Positions 35,779-45,045 of a DNA stretch of 64,000 bases are shown piece by piece; position 1 is the first letter of the stretch; the number at the start of each line of letters is the position of its first letter. Source of the stretch: Kordia aestuariivivens (GTDB taxonomy: Bacteria > Bacteroidota > Bacteroidia > Flavobacteriales > Flavobacteriaceae). The notes under the pieces were generated by a model, which made no database searches, had not been told where the DNA came from, and saw only the letters and a list, made by a program, of their open reading frames with translations. Where the stretch lies: NCBI RefSeq assembly GCF_014397005.1, contig NZ_JACGWS010000020.1, positions 1-64,000 on the forward strand, read 5' to 3'. Made by a program: the position numbers and the translations under genes.

Positions 35779-36013
35779 AACGATTAATTCTATTTTACCA
35801 TAATTTCTGTTTTATAAAGAAGTGTTAAAAGGAGTTTGTGTATAAGTTTATGGGTTTAGTAGTTTATGAGTTTGTTGTGTGTTTAAGCAACTAATTAGGA
35901 AATACAGACTAAATAGAAAATCTGCGAGGCACGTGCGAAGCGAATTAGCGTAAGCAATTTTCGTAAGTAGATTTTTTACTAGCAATTGATTACACACGTT
36001 AATAGGCATTGTT

Positions 36014-37294
36014 TTAATATTCTTGTTCTGAAATACTTTGGTAACTAAAAGAATCTGAAAACCAACCTAAAGATCTGGCGTCTTTCATTATTCCTTTTTC
36101 ATCTTCTTTATTAAATTCTTGAATTAGTTCCAAGTTTGAATATCTCAAACCTTTAAATTCATCATGATATGCAATTATAATGAAGTCCTTTCTCAAATAC
36201 TTTGTGTGAACAGCAAAACTCTGTATTGTTAAGCTCAAAATTTTTTCAAGAGAACTGCCTTTTAAACTTTTAGGATATTTGACAAAAACAAAGCCAAAAT
36301 TTTCAATGTAAGTGAAAGCTCTAGCATAAAATTCTTTATGAACATTTTTATACTTGTCATAGAATGAGAAAAAATACTTTGAAACGATTCTTCGTTCAAA
36401 TCTAGTAAGAGACATTAGTTTTTCTGCTAATACTTTTAATTCTTTTCTATAACCGATTTCATTTTTGATAAAGTTATCTATGAAATAACTTTGTTTATCA
36501 TTTTCTTTTTTCTCTAGATAGACTGGATCAGAAATGAATTTTTCCCATGATTGATCTATATCAAAATACAAGCCTTGAAAGCTGTCATCTGTCAAGTCTT
36601 TGGGATAACTATTTGAATTATTAATATAAGATACTAGTAAATCAAGTTCACTACCAGAAATATAGATTTGCTTTTCTTTTTTCTTGAAATTTTCATCAAT
36701 TCGCTTACTAAACTTTTGATGAGTATCGACATCATATTCCTCAGCACTACAAAATAACATGATAACAGATTTATTCTTGAATAATTTTTCTCTTTCTGTT
36801 AAGTAATTTGTTAAATCAGAAATAGTATTCATTTCATTGGTAATCGCAAACCAGGCAGTTCCATCCATTATTGTAACATGATTACCCGATTTTGTATAGC
36901 TTGAAGGATGATAAAATTTTAAACCCATACCAAGGTTGATTACTATTCTAAATACTTTTGAAAATTTCTCTTTTGGGAATAATTCAATATCTTTTTTCGG
37001 ATGTTTTATGTAAACATCTTTATCTCCAAACAATTTTTTTTCAGCACCTTGAATTTGCTTTAATGCTTTTTCAACAGTGTTGTTAAAATATCTATCGTAG
37101 TTATTTTTAAAATCATAATTTTTTACTGAAACTATAATTAATGTATCTCTAAAAGTTATTAATAGATCACAAATCTCTTTTTTATCTCCTTTTTCATTTT
37201 TTGGACTTGGGTAACACCAATATTCAAGAAAAATGTTTTTCGCGATTGTATTTACAAATTCTTCTCCTTGATTTCCTTTTGAATTACTGTCCAT
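36014..37294 (-). CDS. Nuclease-like (PD-(D/E)XK-type) accessory protein
   Basis: A 426-residue protein. ATG 37294 (MDSNSKGNQGEEFVNTIAKN) gives the natural N-terminus; the frame is open further upstream. Residues 10-75 read GEEFV, YWCYPSPKNEKGDKKE, ICDLLITF, IIVSVKNYDF, the order of a NERD/restriction-type PD-(D/E)XK core. The acidic residue before x-K is replaced by Ser, so cleavage is uncertain. The remaining 350 residues are helical and unrecognised. Low GC and isolation between unrelated genes suggest acquired DNA; a DNA-related or defence role is inference. Confidence 0.62.
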   Translation of the reverse strand: MDSNSKGNQGEEFVNTIAKNIFLEYWCYPSPKNEKGDKKEICDLLITFRDTLIIVSVKNYDFKNNYDRYFNNTVEKALKQIQGAEKKLFGDKDVYIKHPKKDIELFPKEKFSKVFRIVINLGMGLKFYHPSSYTKSGNHVTIMDGTAWFAITNEMNTISDLTNYLTEREKLFKNKSVIMLFCSAEEYDVDTHQKFSKRIDENFKKKEKQIYISGSELDLLVSYINNSNSYPKDLTDDSFQGLYFDIDQSWEKFISDPVYLEKKENDKQSYFIDNFIKNEIGYRKELKVLAEKLMSLTRFERRIVSKYFFSFYDKYKNVHKEFYARAFTYIENFGFVFVKYPKSLKGSSLEKILSLTIQSFAVHTKYLRKDFIIIAYHDEFKGLRYSNLELIQEFNKEDEKGIMKDARSLGWFSDSFSYQSISEQEY

Positions 37295-37426
37295 CTTGTT
37301 TTTCGGGTTTTTGGGGAAATTATGCCTAGAGTACGTATATACAGAACTTTCATGCAAAAGTTCCAGTTATTTTTCATAAAAATAAGACAAAGATTACACA
37401 TACACAATGCCATTTTTCGTAATTTC

Positions 37427-37476
37427 CTACTAAACTACTAAACTACTAAACTACTAAACTACTAAACTACTAAACT
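37427..37476. repeat. Tandem 8-bp repeat (TAAACTAC)
   Basis: Five perfect TAAACTAC units with partial units at both ends, in non-coding DNA. Slippage at this array is likely. It is too short and lacks spacers, so it is not a CRISPR array. Confidence 0.85.
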
Positions 37477-37477
37477 G

Positions 37478-37509
37478 AAAAAGGAACTCCACAAATGAAA
37501 TTCCTTTTT
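37478..37509 (-). terminator. Terminator of the 34-residue ORF
   Basis: AAAAAGGAA pairs with TTCCTTTTT around a 14-nt loop, with AT-rich runs either side. It lies 26 bp beyond the stop of the small minus-strand ORF. Confidence 0.5.
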
Positions 37510-37534
37510 AATACTACTATAAAGCTTGAGGTAT

Positions 37535-37639
37535 TTAAACTCTCTTGTTCTTTTTCTCTCTTTTTTCAGCTTTCTTCTCTTTTGCCGTTTTTAACGGTTC
37601 TTTTTTTGCACTCTTCTGAGCATCTTTACTTTTAGCCAT
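37535..37639 (-). CDS. Very small basic protein (34 aa)
   Basis: ATG 37639 opens a 34-residue frame: MAKSKDAQKSAKKEP, then LKTAKEKKAEKREKKNKRV. About half the residues are Lys or Arg, and similar MAKSKDAQK peptides are, to my memory, found in other Bacteroidota. It has a separate terminator and is divergent from the LodA-like gene. It would be a single charged helix that could bind nucleic acid or ribosomes; function unknown. Confidence 0.55.
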   Translation of the reverse strand: MAKSKDAQKSAKKEPLKTAKEKKAEKREKKNKRV

Positions 37640-37827
37640 AATGATATATTTTAATGTTATTTCTTAATTGTCATTTCCACAAAATAGCATTAATATTTCA
37701 CGTAATCTACTAAAACATCAAATAAACAAGCTACGAGTAAAATCCGAAAATAGAAAAAACACGTAAAAACACGCTAGTATAAAATTCTTGCGAGGCATAT
37801 CTTTAGGGAAACCAAAAAATAAACCTC

Positions 37828-39933
37828 ATGGCAAACCCAACACCTAAATTTAGAATCTATCCGTCAATCGGAATTGCACGACTTGGAAATGGTCCTGCAG
37901 AAAAAGATAAAGTGATATTCAGCCCCGAAGTTCCTTGGAAAAATCTATTTGAAACTGATCAAAACTATTTAACGAAAGATGGACGTTTAAAGAAACAAGC
38001 ACAGCGTTTTTATATTTATGAATGTGACGCAAACGGAAATCCAACACATCAAATCAATACAGCTGATTACGACATTGAATGGTCAGTGGAAGTTGCGAAT
38101 AAGAAACCGTTTTGGTACGATTTCAACAATAGTTTGGATTTATCGGTACTAGCGCACAATCAAAACTTATCGCCAAATTTTGTAAAAGATAAACTTGCAC
38201 CAGGAATCAGCGCTGAACGCAGAAACCCAAATGTATTAAATCAAGGATTGCGTGTAGAAGGCGGATATGATTACCGAAAAGAATTGGTCAATCATCCCGG
38301 AATAGTAAGTGTAGATGAACGTGCGAAGCGTAAAGAAATCAAAGGTGAATTTCCTTCTTCACAAATGTCTAAAAGTGCTTTTAGCATGTTGGCAAAACGT
38401 ATGAATGTAGATTCAAGACCTGTTAATCTAGGAACTGTGGAATATGACGATGACGGAACACTTATATTTTATGGCGCGGACGGAATTTCGGCAGCGTTAA
38501 ATCCTTCGGACTTAAACACAGATTTTGCTGATAATTCCAATTGGTACGATGATATCTGCGATGGAAGAGTGACAGCGAGCATTCGCAAAAAAGATTCAGG
38601 AGAAAAATTTGAATTGGACGATGCAAACTCTGCGGCTTGGGTTGCTTCGGCTCCACCAGATTATGCGCCACAAATTCAGCCACTTTCTACGATGTACGAC
38701 TTAATTACTGGAGCAGCAAACGAAGAACACGCATCAGAATTGGCAACGGTATTTCCTATGATGTATCGTTTGTATAGAATGCAATGGGTAAACTTAGGAG
38801 ATTTCTTAGCGCCATCTTTCAAGGAAACGATTGATGAATTAATTGCAAATGATACCTTCAAATATATTTACAAGAAAGAACCAAAAGCGGAAGCAGATGC
38901 AGTACGTGAGAAGATTTTCAATATGTTCCGTGACCCTGCGTATAAGATGTCGAATGAACCGATCATTCCAAGTAAAAACACCACCGATTTGGTCAATCGC
39001 GGAAGCGGAACCGATGAATTAAAATTACCATACTATCCAGGCGATGCCATTGATTATCCAGGAAGTCCAGCACAATGGTTTGCTATTCCACCAATGTTAT
39101 ATGAACAATTAAGAAAATGGCGCGATGGTGATTTTTTCACACCAGAAAGTTTCAACTTTAAGAACATGGACGAAATGGGCGCGTTTTATCGTCAACAATT
39201 TTTGGATTCAGCAAATGATGAAGCACGCAAACCATTATTAATGACACGAGCTGTACTAGAAACTTTATATGGTGGCGGATTTCATCCAGGTGTGGAATTA
39301 ACGTGGCCAATGCGACACGAACAAATGTATGCTGAAAACTCAGAAACATTTAAACTTATTGTAGACAATTCAATGAATAGAATTGGCGCGTACGGATTGC
39401 GTGAAGTTCGATTGAATATAGCTTCAAAAGAAGAACAAGAAAAAATATTTTACAACGACTTTGGATTTTCTATGACTGCGGAAGACGTGCGAAAATCGAT
39501 GGAAAGCGGAAGCCCTGAAAGTTGGTTGTGGAAAGCAACTCCGGGCGATTTAACCAAATGGATGGGAATTCCTTGGCAATCAGACGCGGGAAGTTGTCAG
39601 GCTGTATATGTTGAAAAACAATATCCAGTTCCATCGTGGTGGGCAGCAAACTTGCCAGTACATGTATTGCCAGCGGATAGTTATCATAAATTGTTAGATC
39701 CGACAATTACAGACGACACCAAACGTAATATTTACGCGAATCGTTTGGAATGGTTACATACTGCCAGTACAGGATTTATTGGCTATCACGCAGAAGGCGG
39801 TTATATGAACGGATTGATCAATATGGTGTATCAATGGAAAGATATCGGCGTTGTGACAGGAAGAAAGCTCGATTTGAATATTGACGGAATTCCTGATATG
39901 GTATATGTAGCTTTTGATGCGAATGATAATTAG
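37828..39933 (+). CDS. LodA/GoxA-like quinoprotein (CTQ) amino-acid oxidase
   Basis: A 701-residue protein of the LodA family, whose members oxidise amino acids with release of ammonia and hydrogen peroxide. The N-terminus FRIYPSIGIARLGN is diagnostic. The cofactor cysteine tryptophylquinone is made from a Cys and a Trp: SDAGSCQ gives Cys590 with the conserved Asp586 four residues earlier, and RLEWLHT gives Trp642 as the likely partner. There is no signal peptide, as in known members. LodA uses lysine and GoxA glycine; the substrate here cannot be read. Its partner flavoprotein follows. A TATCTTTA box lies at 37798-37805. Confidence 0.92.
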   Translation: MANPTPKFRIYPSIGIARLGNGPAEKDKVIFSPEVPWKNLFETDQNYLTKDGRLKKQAQRFYIYECDANGNPTHQINTADYDIEWSVEVANKKPFWYDFNNSLDLSVLAHNQNLSPNFVKDKLAPGISAERRNPNVLNQGLRVEGGYDYRKELVNHPGIVSVDERAKRKEIKGEFPSSQMSKSAFSMLAKRMNVDSRPVNLGTVEYDDDGTLIFYGADGISAALNPSDLNTDFADNSNWYDDICDGRVTASIRKKDSGEKFELDDANSAAWVASAPPDYAPQIQPLSTMYDLITGAANEEHASELATVFPMMYRLYRMQWVNLGDFLAPSFKETIDELIANDTFKYIYKKEPKAEADAVREKIFNMFRDPAYKMSNEPIIPSKNTTDLVNRGSGTDELKLPYYPGDAIDYPGSPAQWFAIPPMLYEQLRKWRDGDFFTPESFNFKNMDEMGAFYRQQFLDSANDEARKPLLMTRAVLETLYGGGFHPGVELTWPMRHEQMYAENSETFKLIVDNSMNRIGAYGLREVRLNIASKEEQEKIFYNDFGFSMTAEDVRKSMESGSPESWLWKATPGDLTKWMGIPWQSDAGSCQAVYVEKQYPVPSWWAANLPVHVLPADSYHKLLDPTITDDTKRNIYANRLEWLHTASTGFIGYHAEGGYMNGLINMVYQWKDIGVVTGRKLDLNIDGIPDMVYVAFDANDN

Positions 39934-39985
39934 ACTCGTTCCCGTGTATACGGGAATCTCTTAGACGCGTTCCGCTGTTGGACAG
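39931..39985. repeat. REP-like palindromic repeat, copy B, between lodA-like and lodB-like genes
   Basis: The hairpin is TTCCCGT, loop GTAT, ACGGGAA (39939-39956), within about 55 bp that match copy A (8943-8992) in inverted orientation. The TAG stop of the oxidase gene is the first codon of the repeat. It may limit read-through between the two genes. Confidence 0.65.
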
Positions 39986-40042
39986 TTAGACATAATTAAT
40001 AAAACTGTGAATTGAAAACAGCGAACTGAAAAATTAAAAAAT

Positions 40043-41131
40043 GTGAAAAAAGAAGTCATCATTATAGGTAATGGCATTGCAGGCATCACGCTTGCAGTGC
40101 TTTTACAACGAAAAAATATTCCTTTTGTCATATTGCATCGGGAAGAGGAAAAACAATCGTTTGCATTGGGCGAAACGTTGCCACCTACCGCAATGCTACT
40201 GCTTCATGAATTGCAATTATTGTCTGTATTTGAAGAAAACGCCTATCGAAAAACGTATGGATATCATTCCATGTGGGGAAGTTCGAAAGTAACGGATATT
40301 AACTTTTTTCATCAGAATCCGTATAAAAATGGATTGAAAATTAACAAGCAACAAACACTAGCGCAATTGCAAGCTGCTGTAAAAGAACATACGGTTTCCT
40401 ATCAAAAAGGGTTTGAAATCATTCATTCAGCACACGGAAACACGGTGATTTTGGCGAAAAATGACGGAATAAAAATCGTTCAAGGGAAAATTCTAGTAGA
40501 TGCCACAGGCAGAAATCGAGCTGTTTTAAAAAAATTAAAAGTAGAGAGTACCATTCATGATGAATTGGTCGCGGTAAGTTGTCACATCCCAAAAATAAAA
40601 CATCCAAAATTGACGCATGAAGTCTATGTGGAAAGTTTTAAAGAAGGTTGGGGAATTGTCTCTGCCCTAAACGAAACAGAAAATATTTGTTCTCTATTTA
40701 CAGATGTAGGGAATGAGATCTTACCTAAATTAAAAGATGCTTCACAATGGAAATCTACATTAGCGGAGACAACCTATTTAAAAGATTTCTTAACAGAAGA
40801 CACCACAACAAAAGTAAAAGGTGGAAATGCAAATTCATCTGTGGCAACACAAATAGCAGGAATAAATTGGTTGGCATTGGGTGATGCCGCGATGTCTTTT
40901 GATCCGTTATCATCACATGGAATTACAAATGCAATATACACTTCGGCAAAAGCTTTAGAAGCGATTGAAAAGAAGTTAAACGTTGCCGATGTTAAAGCAT
41001 TTCCTGAATATGCAGAAACGTTGCAATCAGTCTTTAAACAATACTTACAATCCAAAGATCTAGTATATCAACAAGAAACGCGTTGGAAAGATGAAGTTTT
41101 TTGGAAGCGGTTTTTTATTACTGGTTCATAA
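40043..41131 (+). CDS. LodB-like FAD-dependent maturation oxidoreductase
   Basis: A 362-residue flavoprotein with the Rossmann motif IIIGNGIAGITLAVLL (Gly9, Gly11, Gly14) and the second FAD motif WLALGDAAMSFDPLSSHGI, as in tryptophan-halogenase-like and LodB proteins. LodB is needed to form the quinone cofactor in LodA. It starts at GTG 40043; an ATG two bases earlier is followed at once by a stop. The 109-bp gap to the oxidase holds a palindromic repeat. Its last 14 bp overlap the convergent gene at 41118. Confidence 0.9.
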   Translation: MKKEVIIIGNGIAGITLAVLLQRKNIPFVILHREEEKQSFALGETLPPTAMLLLHELQLLSVFEENAYRKTYGYHSMWGSSKVTDINFFHQNPYKNGLKINKQQTLAQLQAAVKEHTVSYQKGFEIIHSAHGNTVILAKNDGIKIVQGKILVDATGRNRAVLKKLKVESTIHDELVAVSCHIPKIKHPKLTHEVYVESFKEGWGIVSALNETENICSLFTDVGNEILPKLKDASQWKSTLAETTYLKDFLTEDTTTKVKGGNANSSVATQIAGINWLALGDAAMSFDPLSSHGITNAIYTSAKALEAIEKKLNVADVKAFPEYAETLQSVFKQYLQSKDLVYQQETRWKDEVFWKRFFITGS

Positions 41132-42860
41132 TTTTTGAAGCAATTTCTTTCATTTTCATGATTTGTTTTTTAGATAATTTTATGCCTTTTCCACTATTTA
41201 AAATTTCAGAAAGCTTTTCTTCGGTAGTATTTACGAAGTCTTCTAATGTTTTGATATAATGATTTTGTAAAAGCTCTGCTCTTTTTTGTCCTATATGTGT
41301 AATTGAAGTTAATTCTATATGAGGATTATGATCATTCTCTATTTCTTTATTGATTATTGTTGAATTACTAGTTTGATATATTGTATTCTTATATTTGAAA
41401 TGAAGAGTTATCCAAGTAATGAATAATAAAATTAAAAATATGGATAGTCCTGAAATTATGTAACCAAGTGCCAATAAAGTAAAAGCTGGATTAGAAGGTA
41501 ATTGTTTATTGAAACTAAGATCATATAAGTATTCTTCAATTCCATCCTCTGATTTAATCGAAAATTTTAATTTTTTATATTCATCATTAATCTTAAATTC
41601 TATTGAATCATTTTTTAGGTATAAATAACATAAATGATTATTATTAATTTCGTCATAAACAAACTTTTTCGAATTTTTCATTGAAGTAGAAATAACTTCT
41701 AATTTAGAAAGATCTGTTTCTATCTCTGAAAAGACTTTTATGATATATTTTTTTTGTTTAGTGTCTTTAAAAGTTAGCGGAACTTTATAAGAATTGGTCT
41801 CCGAATCATAGTATAAATTAATGATGTTTTTATTCCAGATTTTGCGACTGATATAATCCCCTAAAGGATCATCATTATGCAAAAAATTAAATGGAATTTT
41901 TAGATTTCTTATCTTAGATTTAACATTAGGTGATATATTTTGAAAATATCTGCTACTTTTTTGTTCGTTGTAGAGTTGAATGATTTCTAATTCAGAAATA
42001 TTTATTTCTTTATTTAAAAAATCAAAATCCAAACTATTGATGATACCTGAATTTGCTAAAAGAAAAAAAGTAGATGTATTTTTCATATTTTTTACCTTTT
42101 CATTCTTTCTAAAAACTTCAATTATTATTTTTTCTAATTTATTTTCCTCTTTCCTATTAAAATTAGTTTTAGTGTATGGAATATTAAATTTAAAGTAATA
42201 ATATAAGCTATCAATTTTAAAGTCTGTTATTTCTTGAATATATTTATGTGTATAATAATTAGCACTTGAACTAGAGAAAGAAATTGACACACTACTAATT
42301 TTAGATTTTTCAGATTTATACATACTTGACAGATAATGTAGTATTTCAAATTTTATAAAATCCTCATTATATCTAATTTTAGTATTTTTTATTATACTGT
42401 CAGGAAATTTATAAAGTAATTTTTCTGTTTTTCTTTTATCAAATGAATGATTCCTAGTAGCATCATATACGAGAAAAAAATTTAAATTTATAAGCTGATT
42501 TTTTAAATCTCTTTGTCTTGTATCAAGTTTCATAGTCGAGCTGAGCACATCAATTTCATTTTCAGCATACTTTATGACTTTAAAAGGATTAATGATATTA
42601 TACTCATTATTATTTTTTATTATATCTGAACCATAAAACGATAGTGTAATAGAATAAAAAACTATAGCAAAAGAAAGTAATGCAAAATTAAATTTTATCA
42701 AATTATTTATTTGAAGAATATACCAAATTTTTTGCCCTATAACTTTTGATCTATTCAACCATGGCCATTTTAATCTTCTCCCAAACCAATACATGTAAGA
42801 CAAGTATAAACCTGAAATAATTAGAATTACTGCTACAATTAACAAAAGATTAATCTTCAT
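41118..42860 (-). CDS. AT-rich membrane protein with C-terminal helix-hairpin-helix domain
   Basis: A 580-residue protein. Membrane helices lie near residues 2-22, 52-75 and 455-480. Between them is a large Asn/Lys/Ile-rich extracytoplasmic region with no recognised domain. The cytoplasmic C-terminus (about 510-580) reads LTSITHIGQKRAELLQNHYI, then TLEDFVNTTEEKLSEIL, a helix-hairpin-helix of the DUF4332 type. The base composition is more AT-rich than neighbouring genes, which suggests recent acquisition. It is convergent with and overlaps the LodB-like gene by 14 bp. Function unknown. Confidence 0.65.
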   Translation of the reverse strand: MKINLLLIVAVILIISGLYLSYMYWFGRRLKWPWLNRSKVIGQKIWYILQINNLIKFNFALLSFAIVFYSITLSFYGSDIIKNNNEYNIINPFKVIKYAENEIDVLSSTMKLDTRQRDLKNQLINLNFFLVYDATRNHSFDKRKTEKLLYKFPDSIIKNTKIRYNEDFIKFEILHYLSSMYKSEKSKISSVSISFSSSSANYYTHKYIQEITDFKIDSLYYYFKFNIPYTKTNFNRKEENKLEKIIIEVFRKNEKVKNMKNTSTFFLLANSGIINSLDFDFLNKEINISELEIIQLYNEQKSSRYFQNISPNVKSKIRNLKIPFNFLHNDDPLGDYISRKIWNKNIINLYYDSETNSYKVPLTFKDTKQKKYIIKVFSEIETDLSKLEVISTSMKNSKKFVYDEINNNHLCYLYLKNDSIEFKINDEYKKLKFSIKSEDGIEEYLYDLSFNKQLPSNPAFTLLALGYIISGLSIFLILLFITWITLHFKYKNTIYQTSNSTIINKEIENDHNPHIELTSITHIGQKRAELLQNHYIKTLEDFVNTTEEKLSEILNSGKGIKLSKKQIMKMKEIASKIMNQ

Positions 42861-43024
42861 ATTTAAAAATAGTATAAAGATTTTACTTACGCAAAGAGTA
42901 ATCTCATAAAAATATTTAATTTTCTTATAAGTTTATAAACTTATAAACTCATATGTACATTGAGCGAAGTCGAAATGAACTCATAAACAAACAAACGAAA
43001 ACACACCATTTCATAAAAATTGAA

Positions 43025-43032
43025 TAGCTTTG
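43025..43032 (+). promoter_or_regulatory. -7 promoter box (TAGCTTTG) close to the start codon
   Basis: A perfect TAnnTTTG match only 4 nt before ATG 43037. If used, the transcript would start at or near the ATG (leaderless) or translation would begin further in. Confidence 0.4.
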
Positions 43033-43036
43033 CAGC

Positions 43037-44593
43037 ATGATTAAAGAAATTCAACTTCGCGTTACGATTGATGAAGAAACGCAAGACGATATAGTATTGC
43101 AAAAAGCAATCAAACAATTACATCTTAATAAAGATGAGGTAACTGGTATCAAAGTATTGCGGAAGTCAATTGATGCGCGAAAACCATTAATTATCTTTAA
43201 TTATAAAGTAGCAGTCTACATCAATGAGGAACTACCGGAAGCAAGCGAATATAAATTTGAATATAAAGATGTTTCCAATGCGAAAGAAATTCACATTATT
43301 GGATTTGGACCAGCGGGAATGTATGCCGCATTGCGTTGTGTTGAATTAGGCTTTAAGCCGATTGTACTCGAACGCGGAAAAAATGTAAAAGATCGTCGTC
43401 GCGATTTACGCGCGATCAATCAAGAGCATTTTGTCAATGAAGATTCAAACTATTGCTTTGGCGAAGGCGGCGCAGGAACGTATTCTGATGGAAAATTATA
43501 TACACGAAGCCTCAAGCGTGGCGATGTGCGTAGAATCTTTGAAAACTTAGTATATCACGGCGCGACCGATCAAATATTACTAGATGCACATCCACATATT
43601 GGGACGAACAAACTTCCGAAAATTGTTCAAAACATTCGTGAAACGATCATAAAGTATGGTGGTGAAGTTCATTTTGAAACTCGCGTTACCGATTTAATCA
43701 TCAAGGAAAATAAAATACAAGCCATTCACTTGCAAGATGGTCGTGAACTAACAGCAAAACGCGTTATTCTGGCAACAGGGCATTCTGCAAGAGATATTTA
43801 TGAATTATTACATAAACACGAAGTTGCACTCAAAGCAAAATCGTTTGCCATGGGCGTTCGTGTAGAGCATCCACAACAAATAATTGACAATATTCAATAC
43901 CATTGTACAGGCGATCGCAACGAATTATTACCAGCAGCAGCATACAGTTTGGTAAACCAAGTCAATGACCGAGGTGTATATTCGTTTTGTATGTGTCCGG
44001 GCGGATTCATTGTACCAGCCGCAACCGCAAATGGCGAAATTGTAGTCAACGGAATGTCTCCATCGCGACGAAATAATAAATTTGCCAATTCAGGAATTGT
44101 AGTGGAAATCAATGCAGATGTCGATTTATACAAATATGAAAAGCACGGCGTTTTAAAAGGATTGGAATTCCAAAAAGACTTGGAACGTTTGGCATTTACG
44201 GCAGGCGGAAGAAGTCAGGTAGCACCCGCACAACGGTTGACAGATTTTGTAGAAGGAAAATTATCTACAGATTTGAACCCGACTTCGTATCAACCAGGAT
44301 TAAAATCAGCGCCTTTGCATTCGCTCTTGCCAAAATCAATTGGTGGACGTTTGCGTAAAGGGTTTGCAGCGTTTGGTCAAAAAATGAACGGATATTATAC
44401 CGATCAGGCGAATATTGTTGGTGTTGAATCGCGTACATCTTCCCCAGTAAACATTCCACGAAAAGAAAATTTAGAACATCCAGAAGTTGAAGGGTTATTT
44501 CCATGCGGAGAAGGTGGCGGTTATGCCGGCGGAATCGTTTCAGCAGCCATGGATGGCGAACGTTGCGCGGAAGCGGCAATTGTTGGGTTGTAG
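43037..44593 (+). CDS. FAD-dependent oxidoreductase (COG2509-type)
   Basis: A 518-residue flavoprotein. Residues 1-80 form a small ferredoxin-like domain (KEIQLRVTIDEETQDDIV) typical of this family. Residues 85-105 hold the FAD site IIGFGPAGMYAALRCVELG. The YCFGEGGAGTYSDGKLYTR and CMCPGGFIVPAATANGE blocks and the final PCGEGGGYAGGIVSAAMDG are characteristic. The family is annotated as uncharacterised NAD(FAD)-utilising dehydrogenase; the substrate is unknown. It is not an operon member. Confidence 0.9.
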   Translation: MIKEIQLRVTIDEETQDDIVLQKAIKQLHLNKDEVTGIKVLRKSIDARKPLIIFNYKVAVYINEELPEASEYKFEYKDVSNAKEIHIIGFGPAGMYAALRCVELGFKPIVLERGKNVKDRRRDLRAINQEHFVNEDSNYCFGEGGAGTYSDGKLYTRSLKRGDVRRIFENLVYHGATDQILLDAHPHIGTNKLPKIVQNIRETIIKYGGEVHFETRVTDLIIKENKIQAIHLQDGRELTAKRVILATGHSARDIYELLHKHEVALKAKSFAMGVRVEHPQQIIDNIQYHCTGDRNELLPAAAYSLVNQVNDRGVYSFCMCPGGFIVPAATANGEIVVNGMSPSRRNNKFANSGIVVEINADVDLYKYEKHGVLKGLEFQKDLERLAFTAGGRSQVAPAQRLTDFVEGKLSTDLNPTSYQPGLKSAPLHSLLPKSIGGRLRKGFAAFGQKMNGYYTDQANIVGVESRTSSPVNIPRKENLEHPEVEGLFPCGEGGGYAGGIVSAAMDGERCAEAAIVGL

Positions 44594-45045
44594 CTTCGAG
44601 TCCCTCAGCTCGCCTGAGAACCTCAATCTACATGAGAATCTGAACCTACAATTCGAGAAATCCTCTGCCTGCATTAGAAATACTGTCTATAGAAATATAA
44701 TCTAAACCTGAGCTCGATATAATAAGCACTAATTTTTTCTAGGCAATTCATTCTTTTTCCGAAGTGTAGTAGGCATTTTTCGTTAAGAATTTTTGAAGCC
44801 TTGGAGAAAATTTAGAAAAATGAATGCGGTTTTAGCTTTCCGGAGAGAAAGCTGAAAACACCTCTGGAAAAAGCGCACTTTCTTTTGTTTCTTTTCTTTG
44901 TGCGAGCAAAGAAAACGAAAATAAGAATCTAAAAATTAGGTGCTTAATTCAAGATTTATTTAAAAAATTCAAAATATTCTTTTATAGAAGATATATAGAA
45001 TTCACGTTAATCTTTAGGATGAATTAATCTCCTATGAAAGGCAAC
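44594..45045. other. Intergenic region with two foldbacks
   Basis: This 452-bp gap has no supportable ORF. TTTTAGCTTTC and GAAAGCTGAAAA pair at 44830-44858. A 21-nt pyrimidine arm (44880-44900) pairs imperfectly with 44907-44927 around the loop TGCGAG, including a perfect TTTTCTTTG/CAAAGAAAA core. The strands are strongly purine/pyrimidine biased. Confidence 0.5.

Noticed and set aside
37427-37476. Short repeat array as a possible CRISPR
   Set aside because: The unit is 8 bp with no spacers, and no cas genes are present.
37798-37805. TATCTTTA as the promoter of the LodA-like gene
   Set aside because: It differs from TAnnTTTG at the last base and has no -33 element at the right distance; it is mentioned only as a possibility.
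40041-40046. ATG two bases before the LodB-like GTG start
   Set aside because: It is followed directly by TGA and is out of frame; a start-stop effect is possible but unsupported.
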